Below, in pieces: positions 26,679 to 36,305 of a stretch of DNA of 64,000 bases. This DNA is from Paenibacillus camerounensis. GTDB lineage: Bacteria > Bacillota > Bacilli > Paenibacillales > Paenibacillaceae. The position numbers and the translations under genes are program-made. The stretch's first letter is position 1. Each line of letters opens with the position of its first letter. The notes under the pieces were generated by a model. The model ran no database searches. It saw only the letters and a list, made by a program, of their open reading frames with translations, and was not told the origin of the DNA. The DNA is taken from the NCBI RefSeq assembly GCF_000723885.1, contig NZ_CCDG010000025.1, positions 35,520 through 99,519 of the forward strand, given 5' to 3'.

Positions 26679-27523
26679 GCCAGCTTCCTCCCTGTCACTT
26701 CTACAAATATATCGCCTAGTGTCGGATGATTCGATTGCACGGAAACAAGCTGGTTCGAGCTCATATAACGGAACATCTGGTCCGCACCTTCAGGCCCCTT
26801 CGGGACAATGACCATGCTGCCGTCGGCCAGCTCGACCGTCAGAGTGGGCTCGCCCCGCTGCTGGCGCAGCTTTTTGGGGCTGTCCAGAAGCCGGATTTCC
26901 CCGTCGTTCAGGAACGCAACCCGGTCGCATAACGCCTCTGCCTCGTTCATGTCATGTGTCGTCAGGAAAATCGTCGTGCCCTTCTCCTTTAATAGAAGCA
27001 GCCCTTCATGAATATGCTTTGTATTGACCGGATCCAGCGCCGAAGTCGGCTCATCCAGGAACAGCAGCTCAGGCTCGTGCAGAAATGCCCTTGCCAGAAT
27101 AACCCGCTGCAGCATCCCTTTCGACAGCTTGGATACAGGCTTCTTCTCTTCACCCGCCAGATTAACCATCTGGAGCACCTCAGCGATTCTTTGATACGGC
27201 ACGCCGTAAAGATCGCAGTACAGCTTCAGATTATCGTAGACATTCAGCCTTCCGTACAAGGCGGTATTGTCTGTGATGATTCCGACCTTTTGCCGGTACT
27301 TCTCAGAATTTAACTGCTCAGTGCTTACACCAAATGCATACGCGCTTCCGGATGTCGGCCTCAGCTGGGCTGTCAGGATTTTAATAGTAGTTGTTTTACC
27401 AGAGCCGCTGGGTCCGAGGAACCCGAAAATTTCTCCTCTTTTCACACTGAACGTGACATCCTTTAGCGCCCGGGAAGACCCGAATGCTTTCTGCAATGAA
27501 GTGACTTCAATAATATTCTCCAT
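26675..27523 (-). CDS. ABC transporter ATP-binding protein
   Basis: A 282-residue ABC ATPase. Walker A is GPSGSGKTTT (about residues 37-46), signature LSKGMLQRV (about 133-141), Walker B LLFLDEPTSALD (about 152-163) with the switch His in LTTHDMNEAE. The last 70 residues resemble the extra C-terminal domain of drug/peptide exporter ATPases. It pairs with the permease gene that overlaps it. A regulator with a degenerate ATPase domain lies 130 bases upstream in the same direction. GGAGG precedes the ATG. Confidence 0.95.
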   Translation of the reverse strand: MENIIEVTSLQKAFGSSRALKDVTFSVKRGEIFGFLGPSGSGKTTTIKILTAQLRPTSGSAYAFGVSTEQLNSEKYRQKVGIITDNTALYGRLNVYDNLKLYCDLYGVPYQRIAEVLQMVNLAGEEKKPVSKLSKGMLQRVILARAFLHEPELLFLDEPTSALDPVNTKHIHEGLLLLKEKGTTIFLTTHDMNEAEALCDRVAFLNDGEIRLLDSPKKLRQQRGEPTLTVELADGSMVIVPKGPEGADQMFRYMSSNQLVSVQSNHPTLGDIFVEVTGRKLA

Positions 27524-27652
27524 CCCCTGCTCATCCTCCGTCTTGTGCTGTCTATGTCCAAATCTTACGGGAAAAGCAGCAGCAGCGCATTAAAATCACC
27601 GTGAACGGAGCACAAAAGAAGTTGAATGGAGCATATGTATCCCTGAATGGAG

Positions 27653-28771
27653 CTATTTCAGCCCCATCATTTCCTTTAATTCGGCCATCTTAGTCTTAGA
27701 CAACGGGACCGAGGTCTTCGCCGCATCATCGAGCACAAGACTGTAGCTGTTCCGGGTGAACGTGATGACCTCACGGACCTTCTGGAGATTAACGAGATAA
27801 GAACGGTGGCAGCGGAAAAATCCGTAGGAATGCAGACGCTCCTCCAGCTCATTAATTTTAAAAGTCGTCGGATACAGCTCACCCCCTATTGAAAGCTGGG
27901 TCTGACCGTCACTGCTCTCGACATAATCAACTTCCGGCGGATTGAACAAAATGATTTTGTCGTTTATGCGGGTTGGGATTTTCTCAAAACGGAACAGCCG
28001 GAGCGTCTGCTCTGCCTCATTAACTGCTTCTTCCTCTGCTATATCTAAAAGATTCGGCTCAGCTTCGGCTAACCCTTCAGTCTGGTCCTCTTCACCTTGG
28101 ATATCAAAAGCCTGGAGTCCCTTTTCATCCAGCCGGTATACCCGGTTAGTTGTACTGAGCGCAGTCTCCATGTTACCGGTCAGAATAAGCACCGCTTTAC
28201 CGCTGCCGCACAGCTGCTGCACAAGCCGCCTGAACACAAGCTTTGTTTCGTTATCGACATTCTGGTCCGGCTCCTCACAGACAAGCAGTTGCGAACCCTG
28301 GATAATCAGCCGGGCATACTGTACACGTTTTCTCTCGGAATGGCTCAGAGCGGATAAACGCACACCTGCTTTGGCATCAAGCCTGACCATCCGGATTACC
28401 TCATCCACCGGCCGGCTGGAGCCATACAGCTTACTGTAAAAGCGCAGGTTCTCTTTTACCGTTAACCTGGTGTATTCCCCTTCCTCCAACAGCATAAAAG
28501 CAATCTCAGGCACCGCCTGCCGGATACGTCCGGTATATATATGGCCATTAATTGTAATTTCGCCTTCAGCCACAGGCAATTTGCCTGTAAGAATGCCGAG
28601 GAGCACAGCCCGTGCGTTCATGCCCGTATGCAGCGCAACCGCTTCATGCCGGGAAACCTCCATTGTAAATGCGGGAAATACAACAGAGTGTTCGGTATAG
28701 CTCTCCAGTTGTTTTATTGACAGCACTGACACTTCATCACCTGACCCGTTTCTATATAGTTCTGCTTCCAT
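27653..28771 (-). CDS. LytTR DNA-binding regulator fused to a degenerate ABC ATPase-like domain
   Basis: A 372-residue protein. The N-terminal 210 residues follow the ABC ATPase fold but the Walker A position reads LHTGMNARAVLLGIL (about 47-61) without the GxGK(S/T) pattern. The signature-like LSALSHSERKRV (about 138-149) and Walker-B-like LLVCEEPDQN (about 161-170) survive. The C-terminal 105 residues are a LytTR domain: DYVESSDGQTQL, FFRCHRSYLVNL and KTSVPLSKTKMAEL. It lies just upstream of and in the same direction as an ABC exporter pair, which it may regulate. ATP binding, if any, must be atypical. No clear ribosome site precedes the ATG. Confidence 0.85.
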   Translation of the reverse strand: MEAELYRNGSGDEVSVLSIKQLESYTEHSVVFPAFTMEVSRHEAVALHTGMNARAVLLGILTGKLPVAEGEITINGHIYTGRIRQAVPEIAFMLLEEGEYTRLTVKENLRFYSKLYGSSRPVDEVIRMVRLDAKAGVRLSALSHSERKRVQYARLIIQGSQLLVCEEPDQNVDNETKLVFRRLVQQLCGSGKAVLILTGNMETALSTTNRVYRLDEKGLQAFDIQGEEDQTEGLAEAEPNLLDIAEEEAVNEAEQTLRLFRFEKIPTRINDKIILFNPPEVDYVESSDGQTQLSIGGELYPTTFKINELEERLHSYGFFRCHRSYLVNLQKVREVITFTRNSYSLVLDDAAKTSVPLSKTKMAELKEMMGLK

Positions 28772-28847
28772 TTACTTATATTGAATCTATTCTATTATAG
28801 TAGCTTCTGTTCACCAGTTTTTCAAAAAGATAATTGTAAAAAGAGGA

Positions 28848-28876
28848 TTGATTTCCGGGACATTATATTTTACAAT
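28848..28876 (+). promoter_or_regulatory. Promoter of the LacI-family regulator gene
   Basis: TTGATT (28848-28853) and TACAAT (28871-28876) with 17 bases between. The operator that follows covers the expected start of transcription. Confidence 0.75.
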
Positions 28877-28883
28877 GAACTCA

Positions 28884-28897
28884 TAAACGCGCGTTTA
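28884..28897. promoter_or_regulatory. LacI-type operator (autoregulatory)
   Basis: The perfect palindrome TAAACGCGCGTTTA lies eight bases past the -10 of the LacI-family gene. A near copy lies before the downstream phosphorylase gene. Confidence 0.82.
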
Positions 28898-28946
28898 CAA
28901 ATAGAAACGCCATGCCTTCCAATCTGGTTGGCAAAAAGGGGGCAAT

Positions 28947-30005
28947 ATGCGCAGCGAAGATATCGCGAGGCTCGCAGGGGTGTCCCGAAGCACGGTGTCC
29001 CGCGTGATCAACAACTATTCGAATGTCCCTGAAGAGACGCGGGCCAAGGTGCTGAAGATTATTGAGCAGCATCAGTATGAGCCTAACAGCTTTGCCAGGG
29101 CTCTGGCCGGCAAGAAGACCGATACAATCGGACTTTTCGCCATCAGCATGAACGAGAAGGAGAACACGACCCGGATCTACCAGAATAACTACTTTGCACC
29201 GTTCGTCGATGCCGTAGTCGACACGGCGAATGCCAGAGGCTGTTATGTGCTGATCCACACCGTATACTCCCCCGATGATTTCCTGAAGGTCAAGCAGGCT
29301 TTCCTGCAGAAACGGATCGATGGCGGCATCATCGTCGGCACCCAGAAGGATATTGATATCGTGCGGGAAATGGTAGGGCTTGATTCCCCGCTTGTGCTGA
29401 TTGATTATGATATTTCGGAGATCATGGCAGAGCATCTGGACCGCAATCATCTGGCTATTGTTAACTCCAAGGATTATGAGGGCACGGTCGAAGCCATTGA
29501 GCATCTGATCGGACTTGGCCACAAAGAAATCGGCATGATCTGCGGACGTATGAACACTTATTCCGGCAGAGAGCGTTACATGGCTTACGCGGATACGCTC
29601 AAGCGCCACGGGCTTATTCCCAATGAACAGTTTGTCCTGCAGGGCGATTTCCTGAAGGAGAAGGCTTATGAAGAGGTTAAACAGCTGATTGCTTCGGGTA
29701 ATCCGCTGCCGACCGCTTTCTTCTCCTCCAATGACGATATGGCGATTTCGGCCATGGAAGCGCTCGCTGAGCACGGTATTTCCGTGCCTGAGGACATCTC
29801 GATTGCCGGATTCGATGATGTGCAGCTCGCTGCCCGCATCCATCCCAAGCTCACCTCTGTGCGCCTGCCGATTTATGAAATGTCCAAGGCTGCCGTCGAG
29901 AAGGTCATCGAGCTCTGTGATTCACAGCAGCCGACCTTCAGCACCATCAGCTTTCCGGCCCGGCTGGTCGAACGAGATTCCTGTCAGCCGCCGAAAGCAA
30001 CCTGA
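28947..30005 (+). CDS. LacI-family transcriptional repressor
   Basis: A 352-residue regulator. Residues 1-25 hold the LacI helix-turn-helix (SEDIARLAGVSRSTVSRVI) and the hinge helix follows; the rest is a periplasmic-binding-like sugar domain with the usual TIGLFAI, IDGGIIVG, SIAGFDDVQLA and LTSVRLPI segments. Its own promoter and the following cellobiose phosphorylase gene each carry the same CG-rich operator, so it probably represses both and responds to a beta-glucoside such as cellobiose. A weak AAGGGGG site precedes the ATG. A hairpin follows its stop. Confidence 0.93.
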   Translation: MRSEDIARLAGVSRSTVSRVINNYSNVPEETRAKVLKIIEQHQYEPNSFARALAGKKTDTIGLFAISMNEKENTTRIYQNNYFAPFVDAVVDTANARGCYVLIHTVYSPDDFLKVKQAFLQKRIDGGIIVGTQKDIDIVREMVGLDSPLVLIDYDISEIMAEHLDRNHLAIVNSKDYEGTVEAIEHLIGLGHKEIGMICGRMNTYSGRERYMAYADTLKRHGLIPNEQFVLQGDFLKEKAYEEVKQLIASGNPLPTAFFSSNDDMAISAMEALAEHGISVPEDISIAGFDDVQLAARIHPKLTSVRLPIYEMSKAAVEKVIELCDSQQPTFSTISFPARLVERDSCQPPKAT

Positions 30006-30018
30006 ATAAGCAAGCAGC

Positions 30019-30057
30019 AACGGTTTAGCCATCCTGAACAGGATGGGTGCCGTTTTT
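30019..30057 (+). terminator. Terminator after the LacI-family gene
   Basis: ACGG and CCATCCT pair with AGGATGG and CCGT around GAAC, followed by TTTTT. It separates the regulator from the phosphorylase, implying a separate promoter for the latter. Confidence 0.75.
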
Positions 30058-30100
30058 GCGAGAAACTCCCTTTGCCCCGAGGGAATTTTTTCCGACTCCC

Positions 30101-30116
30101 GTAAACGCGCGTTCAC
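30101..30116. promoter_or_regulatory. LacI-type operator before the cellobiose phosphorylase gene
   Basis: GTAAACGCGCGTTCAC, a near-perfect palindrome sharing the TAAACGCGCGTT core with the site at 28884-28897. It is 23 bases upstream of the ATG. Confidence 0.8.
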
Positions 30117-30138
30117 AATCGAAAGGAGACTCTCCTAA

Positions 30139-32574
30139 ATGAAATTCGGAACTTTTGACGACACTCGCAAAGAGTACGTAATTAACACTCCTAAAACACC
30201 TTATCCATGGATCAACTACCTCGGTAACGAGCAATTCTTTGGTCTTATTTCCAATACTGCCGGCGGTTACACCTTCTACCGTGATGCACGCATGAGAAGA
30301 CTTACCCGTTACCGGTATAACAATATTCCGCTGGACAACGGCGGCCGTTACTACTACCTGCACGACGATGGTGATTTCTGGACTCCGGGCTGGATGCCGG
30401 TTAAGCGTGACCTTGATTTCTACGAGTGCCGCCACGGTCTTGGCTACACGTCCATCACTGGTGAGCGTAACGGTATCTCCGTTAACCAGCTTGCTTTTGT
30501 ACCGATGGGCCACAATGCTGAAGTACACCGCCTCATCGTTAAGAACACCGGCGATGTGAAGAAAACAGTTAAGCTGTTCTCCTTTGCCGAGTTCTGTCTG
30601 TGGAATGCCCATGATGATATGACCAACTTCCAGCGCAACCTGAGCATCGGTGAAGTTGAAGTCAAGGATTCCGTTATCTATCACAAAACCGAATACCGTG
30701 AGCGCAGAGACCACTACGCTTTCTATTCTGTAAATAAACCGCTGGCCGGCTTCGACACTGACCGTGAATCCTTCCTTGGCATGTTCAACGGACTGGACAA
30801 CCCTGAGGTGGTTGCTTCCGGACAGGCTAACAATTCCGTAGCCTCCGGCTGGTCGCCAATCGGCTCCCACGCTCTGGAGATTACGCTTGAACCGGGCGAA
30901 CAGCAATCCTTCATCTTCGTTCTCGGTTACATCGAGAATCCGGAAGATGAGAAATGGGAAGCACTGAATGTCATCAACAAAAAACCGGCACAGGCTGTTA
31001 TCGACCAGTTCGCCACAGACGAGCAGGTTGACGCTGCACTTGCTGTCCTGGCTGCACACTGGGATAACCTGCTGTCCAAATACCAGATCCAGAGCGGTGA
31101 TGACAAGCTGAACCGGATGGTTAACATCTGGAATCCGTACCAGTGTATGGTTACGTTCAACATGTCCCGTTCCGCTTCCTACTTCGAATCCGGGATCGGC
31201 CGCGGTATGGGCTTCCGCGATTCCAACCAGGATTTGCTCGGCTTCGTTCACCAGATCCCTGAGCGTGCCAGAGAACGTATTCTCGACATCGCTGCTACCC
31301 AGTTCCCTGACGGCAGCGCGTATCACCAGTACCAGCCGCTTACCAAAAAGGGCAACAACGAAGTCGGCTCCGGCTTCAATGATGATCCACTCTGGCTGAT
31401 CTCGGGAACAGCTGCCTACATTAAGGAAACCGGCGATTATTCCATTCTTGATGAGCAGGTTCCATTTGACAGCAATCCTGACCATACTGCTACCCTGTTT
31501 GAACACTTGAAGCTGTCCTTTGAGCATGTTACGAACAACCTCGGACCTCATGGCCTGCCGCTGATCGGCCGCGCGGACTGGAATGACTGCCTCAACCTGA
31601 ACTGCTTCTCTACCGTGCCGGGCGAATCGTTCCAGACCACTGAGAATATCGCAGGCGGTACAGCAGAATCCGTATTCATCGCCGGACTATTCGTCTTCGT
31701 CGGACCGGACTATGCAGAAATCTGCCGCTTGCGCGGACTTGACGATGCAGCTGCAGACGCTGTAGCGAAGATCGACAATATGCGTGAAATCACGCTGACT
31801 CACGGCTTTGACGGAGACTGGTTCCTGCGCGCTTATGACCACTACGGCGATAAGATCGGCAGCAACGAGAATGAAGAAGGCAAAATCTTCATCGAGCCGC
31901 AGGGTATCTGCGTTATGGCCGGCATCGGTGTTGAAGGCGGCCAGGCAGCCAAGGCCCTGACTTCTGTAGAAGAGCACCTGGATACTGAATACGGTATCGT
32001 GTTGCAACAGCCTGCTTACTCCAAGTACTATCTGAACCTTGGTGAAATTTCTACGTACCCTCCGGGCTACAAGGAAAATGCCGGTATTTTCTGCCACAAC
32101 AACCCGTGGATCATGATCGCCGAAACCGTGCTTGGACATGGGGACAGAGCGTTCGAAATCTACAAAAAAATCGCTCCGGCCTACCTGGAGGATATCAGTG
32201 AAGTGCACCGTATGGAGCCTTATGTGTATTCGCAGATGATCGCCGGTAAAGACGCTGTGCGTCACGGTGAAGCGAAGAACTCCTGGCTGACAGGTACAGC
32301 TGCATGGAACTATGTAGCGATTACCCAGTCGATCCTTGGTATTCAGGCTGACTTTGCCGGTCTGAAGGTTGATCCTTGCATCCCTTCCGAGTGGGATGGC
32401 TTCGAAATCACCCGCGTCTTCCGCGGCGACACTTATGTCATCACGATCAAGAACCCGAACCATGTGTCCAAGGGCGTTGCCAGCCTGACTCTCGACGGCG
32501 CTGCTGTTGAAGGCAACATTATCACCCCAGTCGGCGACGGCGCTGTGCACCGGGTTGTAGTGGAGCTTGGTTAA
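30139..32574 (+). CDS. cbpA: Cellobiose phosphorylase (GH94)
   Basis: An 811-residue intracellular phosphorylase of family GH94, exactly the length of well-known cellobiose phosphorylases. It should cleave cellobiose with phosphate to glucose 1-phosphate and glucose. DWNDCLN (about residue 483 on) carries the catalytic Asp; [12 protein letters not shown] (about 355-366) and [20 protein letters not shown] around it are active-site segments; no signal peptide is present. Codon use is strongly biased to C/G-ending codons, suggesting high expression. A LacI-type operator precedes it. AAAGGAG is near the ATG. No transporter gene is beside it. Confidence 0.95.
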   Translation: MKFGTFDDTRKEYVINTPKTPYPWINYLGNEQFFGLISNTAGGYTFYRDARMRRLTRYRYNNIPLDNGGRYYYLHDDGDFWTPGWMPVKRDLDFYECRHGLGYTSITGERNGISVNQLAFVPMGHNAEVHRLIVKNTGDVKKTVKLFSFAEFCLWNAHDDMTNFQRNLSIGEVEVKDSVIYHKTEYRERRDHYAFYSVNKPLAGFDTDRESFLGMFNGLDNPEVVASGQANNSVASGWSPIGSHALEITLEPGEQQSFIFVLGYIENPEDEKWEALNVINKKPAQAVIDQFATDEQVDAALAVLAAHWDNLLSKYQIQSGDDKLNRMVNIWNPYQCMVTFNMSRSASYFESGIGRGMGFRDSNQDLLGFVHQIPERARERILDIAATQFPDGSAYHQYQPLTKKGNNEVGSGFNDDPLWLISGTAAYIKETGDYSILDEQVPFDSNPDHTATLFEHLKLSFEHVTNNLGPHGLPLIGRADWNDCLNLNCFSTVPGESFQTTENIAGGTAESVFIAGLFVFVGPDYAEICRLRGLDDAAADAVAKIDNMREITLTHGFDGDWFLRAYDHYGDKIGSNENEEGKIFIEPQGICVMAGIGVEGGQAAKALTSVEEHLDTEYGIVLQQPAYSKYYLNLGEISTYPPGYKENAGIFCHNNPWIMIAETVLGHGDRAFEIYKKIAPAYLEDISEVHRMEPYVYSQMIAGKDAVRHGEAKNSWLTGTAAWNYVAITQSILGIQADFAGLKVDPCIPSEWDGFEITRVFRGDTYVITIKNPNHVSKGVASLTLDGAAVEGNIITPVGDGAVHRVVVELG

Positions 32575-32637
32575 TTAAACTGCTGAATCCGCTTAGGCGG
32601 AATTAAGCTAACTTGTGAGTAACACTTATATAGGCTT

Positions 32638-32680
32638 AAGAACCCGGTTATCCGCAATTGCGGCTTAACCGGGTTCTTTG
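32638..32680 (+). terminator. Terminator after the cellobiose phosphorylase gene
   Basis: GAACCCGGTTA and TAACCGGGTTC pair exactly; an inner CCGCAATTGCGG palindrome stacks on it; TTTG follows. The T-run is short but the stem is very strong. Confidence 0.8.
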
Positions 32681-32872
32681 TGTACGGCTGATAGGTTGAA
32701 TGCTGCGAGGGTTATGCTGCTGTCGCTGGGAGCTACTACCCAAATGTGCATGCTAGTGGCGTTGCTGAATACTTCTGCTAGGCTCAATTTACTCTTTATG
32801 CTGAATCTTTTGTATGTTGCACACTAGATGCTAGACAATCCGGGTGAACATTAGGTTCGTTAAGCAGTCTAT

Positions 32873-33136
32873 TATACAAAATACATCCAGCGCACATCCG
32901 CCTGCTCCCTTAAACAAAGTTTTCTCAAGCAGGTTCGAACATGCCAGCCTTACTGCATTTTATACAACTAAATCCGGCAAAAATCTGCCTCGGCACGTTT
33001 TAAGTGTATTTCGTGCAGCTAAAACTGGAAAGATAGCCTAATTCGGAGTTTTTTAGTACTTTTAAGTGTACAAAGTGCAGTTAAATTCCATTTTCGCAAA
33101 AAAATAGGCGTTTTAGTTGCACAAAGTACAGTTAAA
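32873..33136 (+). repeat. Cluster of short imperfect dyad repeats in a 755-base gene-free gap
   Basis: Four copies of a 13-base dyad of form TGYAY-N3-RTRCA, each followed by RYTAAA: TGCAT-TTT-ATACA (32954), TGTAT-TTC-GTGCA (33005), TGTAC-AAA-GTGCA (33067) and TGCAC-AAA-GTACA (33118), spaced 51, 62 and 51 bases. A weaker fifth copy is TATAC-AAA-ATACA at 32873. The arms vary but keep pairing. The remaining gap between 32681 and 33330 shows no ORF that I can support. Confidence 0.7.
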
Positions 33137-33330
33137 CACCTAGTCATGGTAGTTGAGAGCCTCCACAGTCAGGTTATAAGGAAGGATACGGTTATGGCAT
33201 AGAGTAAGGCGTCTTTTTACAGCATTAAAGATAAGAAGGTACTGAAATTAAAGTATGCTCTAAGAAGTCTGGTATAAGCAGTACACTACAGCATCTTATA
33301 TTAACTAAGCAATCGAACGTTTCCCCCAGA

Positions 33331-33969
33331 TCAGTCAATCGTAACCAAGCCCCACTTGCCTTCCTTGCTCTGCATGAACCAGTAATTCGGACTGTCGGAC
33401 CTCACTTCGCCGTCTGCGGTAATCCATTGGTAATTCACGTTCATTACTACCCTGCCGCTGGACTGCCCTGAGATATAATCCACACCGGTAAAGGTAATTC
33501 CTCCTCCAGTCTTAAATCCGTACTCATTCGCCTGGGCCAGCTCCGGCGTTGTAAACGCACGGTTGAATTGCTCCAGATCCTCATTCACAATTCCTCCCAG
33601 CGCTTCTTTCAGGCTGGCCTTGATCTCATCATTAACGATAGGGTCAGCAATACCATCAATATCAAAAGCAATTTCGCGTATAGATTGCGTTATGTCAGCA
33701 GCCTGCTGCGCAGCATTTTCCTGTCCGCCTGACGTCTCAGCACTGGCGTCTGCTTCTGGCGCGGACTGTGTAGCTGCTTCTCCCTGCGGTGAGGCTGATG
33801 CCTGCTCTGTCGCTTCCGCTTGAAGCGCAGCTGTCGCCTGCGGCGTCCCTGACGGCAGCAGCGTTGCTTCAGCAGCCTGTCCGCCTGCACCGTTCAGCTG
33901 GGCGCCGTTTCCACAGCCTGCCAGCAGCAGGGCTGCAAGCACAGGCAGTGTAATTAAAAAGCGTCTCAT
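33331..33969 (-). CDS. Putative lipoprotein with C-terminal NTF2-like domain character
   Basis: A 212-residue lipoprotein. The signal peptide ends in LLAGC (Cys about residue 19). Residues about 20-85 are a low-complexity Ala/Gln/Glu/Ser/Thr linker. The C-terminal domain (about 95-212; GIADPIVNDEIKASLKEAL, GGITFTGVDYISGQSSGR, VNYQWITADGEVRS, WGLVTID) has the alternating helix and strand layout of small NTF2-like folds, though I cannot assign a family. The ATG at 33969 has AAGGAGG before it; longer frames to 34164 are unlikely. Confidence 0.78.
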   Translation of the reverse strand: MRRFLITLPVLAALLLAGCGNGAQLNGAGGQAAEATLLPSGTPQATAALQAEATEQASASPQGEAATQSAPEADASAETSGGQENAAQQAADITQSIREIAFDIDGIADPIVNDEIKASLKEALGGIVNEDLEQFNRAFTTPELAQANEYGFKTGGGITFTGVDYISGQSSGRVVMNVNYQWITADGEVRSDSPNYWFMQSKEGKWGLVTID

Positions 33970-34224
33970 AAAAGGATCCTCCTTGTACCGGATACTATAT
34001 GAGACGCCCGCACCGTGCAAAAAGTTGCTGCCTGCAGCATAAAGCTCCGGCTTCTTAGCCTTGCTTGCCTGCAGCACACCACTCATGCCCCGATCTCTTA
34101 ACATTTGCTGCCTGGAATACAATACACCCGCTCCAAGCCTCAATACTAATGCGTTCTGAACCATCTCCTGGTGTGGTTATTGGTTATACAACTGTGTAAC
34201 GCCTGCTCTGTTGCCTTACAGCAG

Positions 34225-36177
34225 CTAACTCCGGACCCAAACCTTCATCTCGCCGCTGCCGCGGTTGCCCCACAGGTAATACGGGACAGCGGTAACCTCA
34301 ACAGGCGTAACCCCGGCCTTCATACTGCCGTACAAGCCTCCGTTCCAGCTTCCCTCATCGATCCGGAAGCCATCTGTCTTCACTACAACAGCTCCGCCGA
34401 GCAGCGAATCGTCAAAGCGCTCAGTGAATGCTCCTGCTTCATCCAGCGAAATGGAGCTGAGCGTTGCCCCGTTATCCGCTTCCTCCAGACAATAGACCAG
34501 CGGTCCCCGCTGAATGGCTGTCTGGCCGGCATCCGCCCGCAGCTGCGGGTGGGCGTAGACACGGGTTGCTGTCATAGGGAAGCTCAATTCAATGACATCT
34601 CCTGCTGTCCAGGTGCGGCGGATAACGGCATAGCCCTGCTCCAGAACGGAAGCAATATCAACTGCCTCTCCGTTAACAGTGAGCTCCGCACTTGCGCTCC
34701 AGGCTGGAATACGTACCGCGATACCAAATTTTGCTGCCGCAGCCGGGTCTATCTTCAGCTGTATCTTACCTTCCCACGGATAGCTGCTCTGCTGGCTGAC
34801 CGCAACCTCCTGCCCGCCAAGCTTGAAGCTGGATTCACTGCCGATGTACAGGTTCGTATATAGCGTATCGCCGTGTACCGAATAAATGTACTGGTTCAGG
34901 GAAGTTAGCAGACGCGCTACATTCGGCGGGCAGCAGGCGCAGCCGAACCAGCCCTGACGCTCTGCCTTTACATGATGCTTGCCCGGATTACAGCTGCAGG
35001 CCTGCGGCCACACTTCCAGCGGATTCACATAGAAGTAATGCTTGCCGTCCTGTGCCATAGAGCCGAGCACATTATTGTACAGCGCCCGTTCCATCACATC
35101 CGCATATTTGGCATCTGGAGTAAGCTCCAGCATCCGCTTGGCGAAAAAGATTAGGCCAATGGAAGCACAGGTCTCCGCGTATACAGTGTCATTAGGCAGG
35201 TCATAATCAAAGGTGAACGCTTCACCGTGATGGGTAGAGCCGATTCCGCCGGTTACATACATCTGCTTCTGCGTCATATTCTGCCACAGCCGTTCGCAGG
35301 CTTCACGCAGCCCGGTGTCATTGGTAAGTGCAGCTAAATCTGCCATCGCTGTATACATATAGACCGCCCGTACAGAGTGTCCTACTGCCACACTTTGCTC
35401 ACGGACCGGCAGATGCGCCTGCAGATACGCCAGATCAGTTTTGTCCGTTTTGCCGCTCCAGTGGGTAACCTGCCCCCGGTCCTCCCACTCCTGACGGAGA
35501 AAGTTAGGCTCCTGCCCGCGCTGGTCGATGAAAAAGCTGCTAAGCTCCAGATATTTCTGTTCACCCGTAAGCTTGTACAGCTTCACCAGCGCCAGTTCGA
35601 TCTCCTGATGCCCGTCATATCCTTTAAGCTTGCCCTCTTCCGGTCCAAAAACCTCAGCGATGTGATCAACCAGCTTCCGGACAATGTTCAGCAGCCTGTC
35701 TTTGCCGGTTGCTTCATAATAGGCAACCGCTGCTTCGATGAAGTGCCCGGCGCAATAGAGCTCATGGCAATCCTGAAGATTAGTCCAGCGTTTCCCCGGT
35801 TCTTTAACGATAAAATAAGTATCCAGATACCCGTCAGGCTGCTGCGCTTCGCCGACCAGATCAATAACCTCATCCGCCTGGCGCTCCAGCTCCGGATCAC
35901 GTCTAATGCTCAGAGAATAGCCGACCGCTTCCAGCCATTTGGCCACGTCACTGTCCTGGAACACCCAGCCCTTGAATTCCCCGCTTTTTCTTCCGGCAGC
36001 GATTTCAAAATTGGCAATAGCATGGCTCGGCTCGGCTTCCGGTACACGGTCATGCAGCGCTTCATATTGATAAGGGATCACAACATCCTGTACAAGCTTG
36101 ATATAACGGCCCCAGAATTCATCTTTAATCTCGGTAGTGCCAGGAAGCGTTGTTGCTGTCTGTGTAATTTTGTTCAT
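34225..36177 (-). CDS. GH127 family beta-L-arabinofuranosidase
   Basis: A 650-residue cytoplasmic glycosidase of the former DUF1680 family, close in length to the characterised HypBA1 (658 residues). The catalytic cysteine and zinc site are visible: ETCASIGL (about 343-350; Glu and Cys ligands) and GCACCPPNVARLL (about 421-433; the paired Cys). FDYDLPNDTVYAETC and SIGSTHHGEAF-like segments (GGIGSTHHGEAF) line the active site. It should release L-arabinofuranose from beta-linked arabino-oligosaccharides. An AraC-type regulator is divergent 128 bases away and is the likely controller. Confidence 0.93.
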   Translation of the reverse strand: MNKITQTATTLPGTTEIKDEFWGRYIKLVQDVVIPYQYEALHDRVPEAEPSHAIANFEIAAGRKSGEFKGWVFQDSDVAKWLEAVGYSLSIRRDPELERQADEVIDLVGEAQQPDGYLDTYFIVKEPGKRWTNLQDCHELYCAGHFIEAAVAYYEATGKDRLLNIVRKLVDHIAEVFGPEEGKLKGYDGHQEIELALVKLYKLTGEQKYLELSSFFIDQRGQEPNFLRQEWEDRGQVTHWSGKTDKTDLAYLQAHLPVREQSVAVGHSVRAVYMYTAMADLAALTNDTGLREACERLWQNMTQKQMYVTGGIGSTHHGEAFTFDYDLPNDTVYAETCASIGLIFFAKRMLELTPDAKYADVMERALYNNVLGSMAQDGKHYFYVNPLEVWPQACSCNPGKHHVKAERQGWFGCACCPPNVARLLTSLNQYIYSVHGDTLYTNLYIGSESSFKLGGQEVAVSQQSSYPWEGKIQLKIDPAAAAKFGIAVRIPAWSASAELTVNGEAVDIASVLEQGYAVIRRTWTAGDVIELSFPMTATRVYAHPQLRADAGQTAIQRGPLVYCLEEADNGATLSSISLDEAGAFTERFDDSLLGGAVVVKTDGFRIDEGSWNGGLYGSMKAGVTPVEVTAVPYYLWGNRGSGEMKVWVRS

Positions 36178-36305
36178 ATTTATATTCCCTCCGCTATATA
36201 TTTCTCCTCGCTAATTGCTATTATAGGCGGTAAAATAAAACAAAAACAGGAGCAGAAGCAACCCTGTTTTTGCACTATTTCACACAGCCGGAAAGGAGCC
36301 TGAGG

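Noticed and set aside
28881..29843. Antisense frame of 320 codons in the LacI gene
   Set aside because: A mirror of GC-biased coding; the plus-strand gene has clear helix-turn-helix and sugar-binding motifs.
30025..31551. Long antisense frame (508 codons) across the 5' half of the phosphorylase gene
   Set aside because: It arises from the strong codon bias of the real gene on the other strand; it has no family motif and no ribosome site.
32873..33136. CRISPR array
   Set aside because: Repeats are short, degenerate and AT-rich with no cas genes; spacing is not that of CRISPR spacers.
32575..33330. Possible coding in the large gap after the phosphorylase gene
   Set aside because: Only short frames without ribosome sites; the dyad repeats explain the local structure better.
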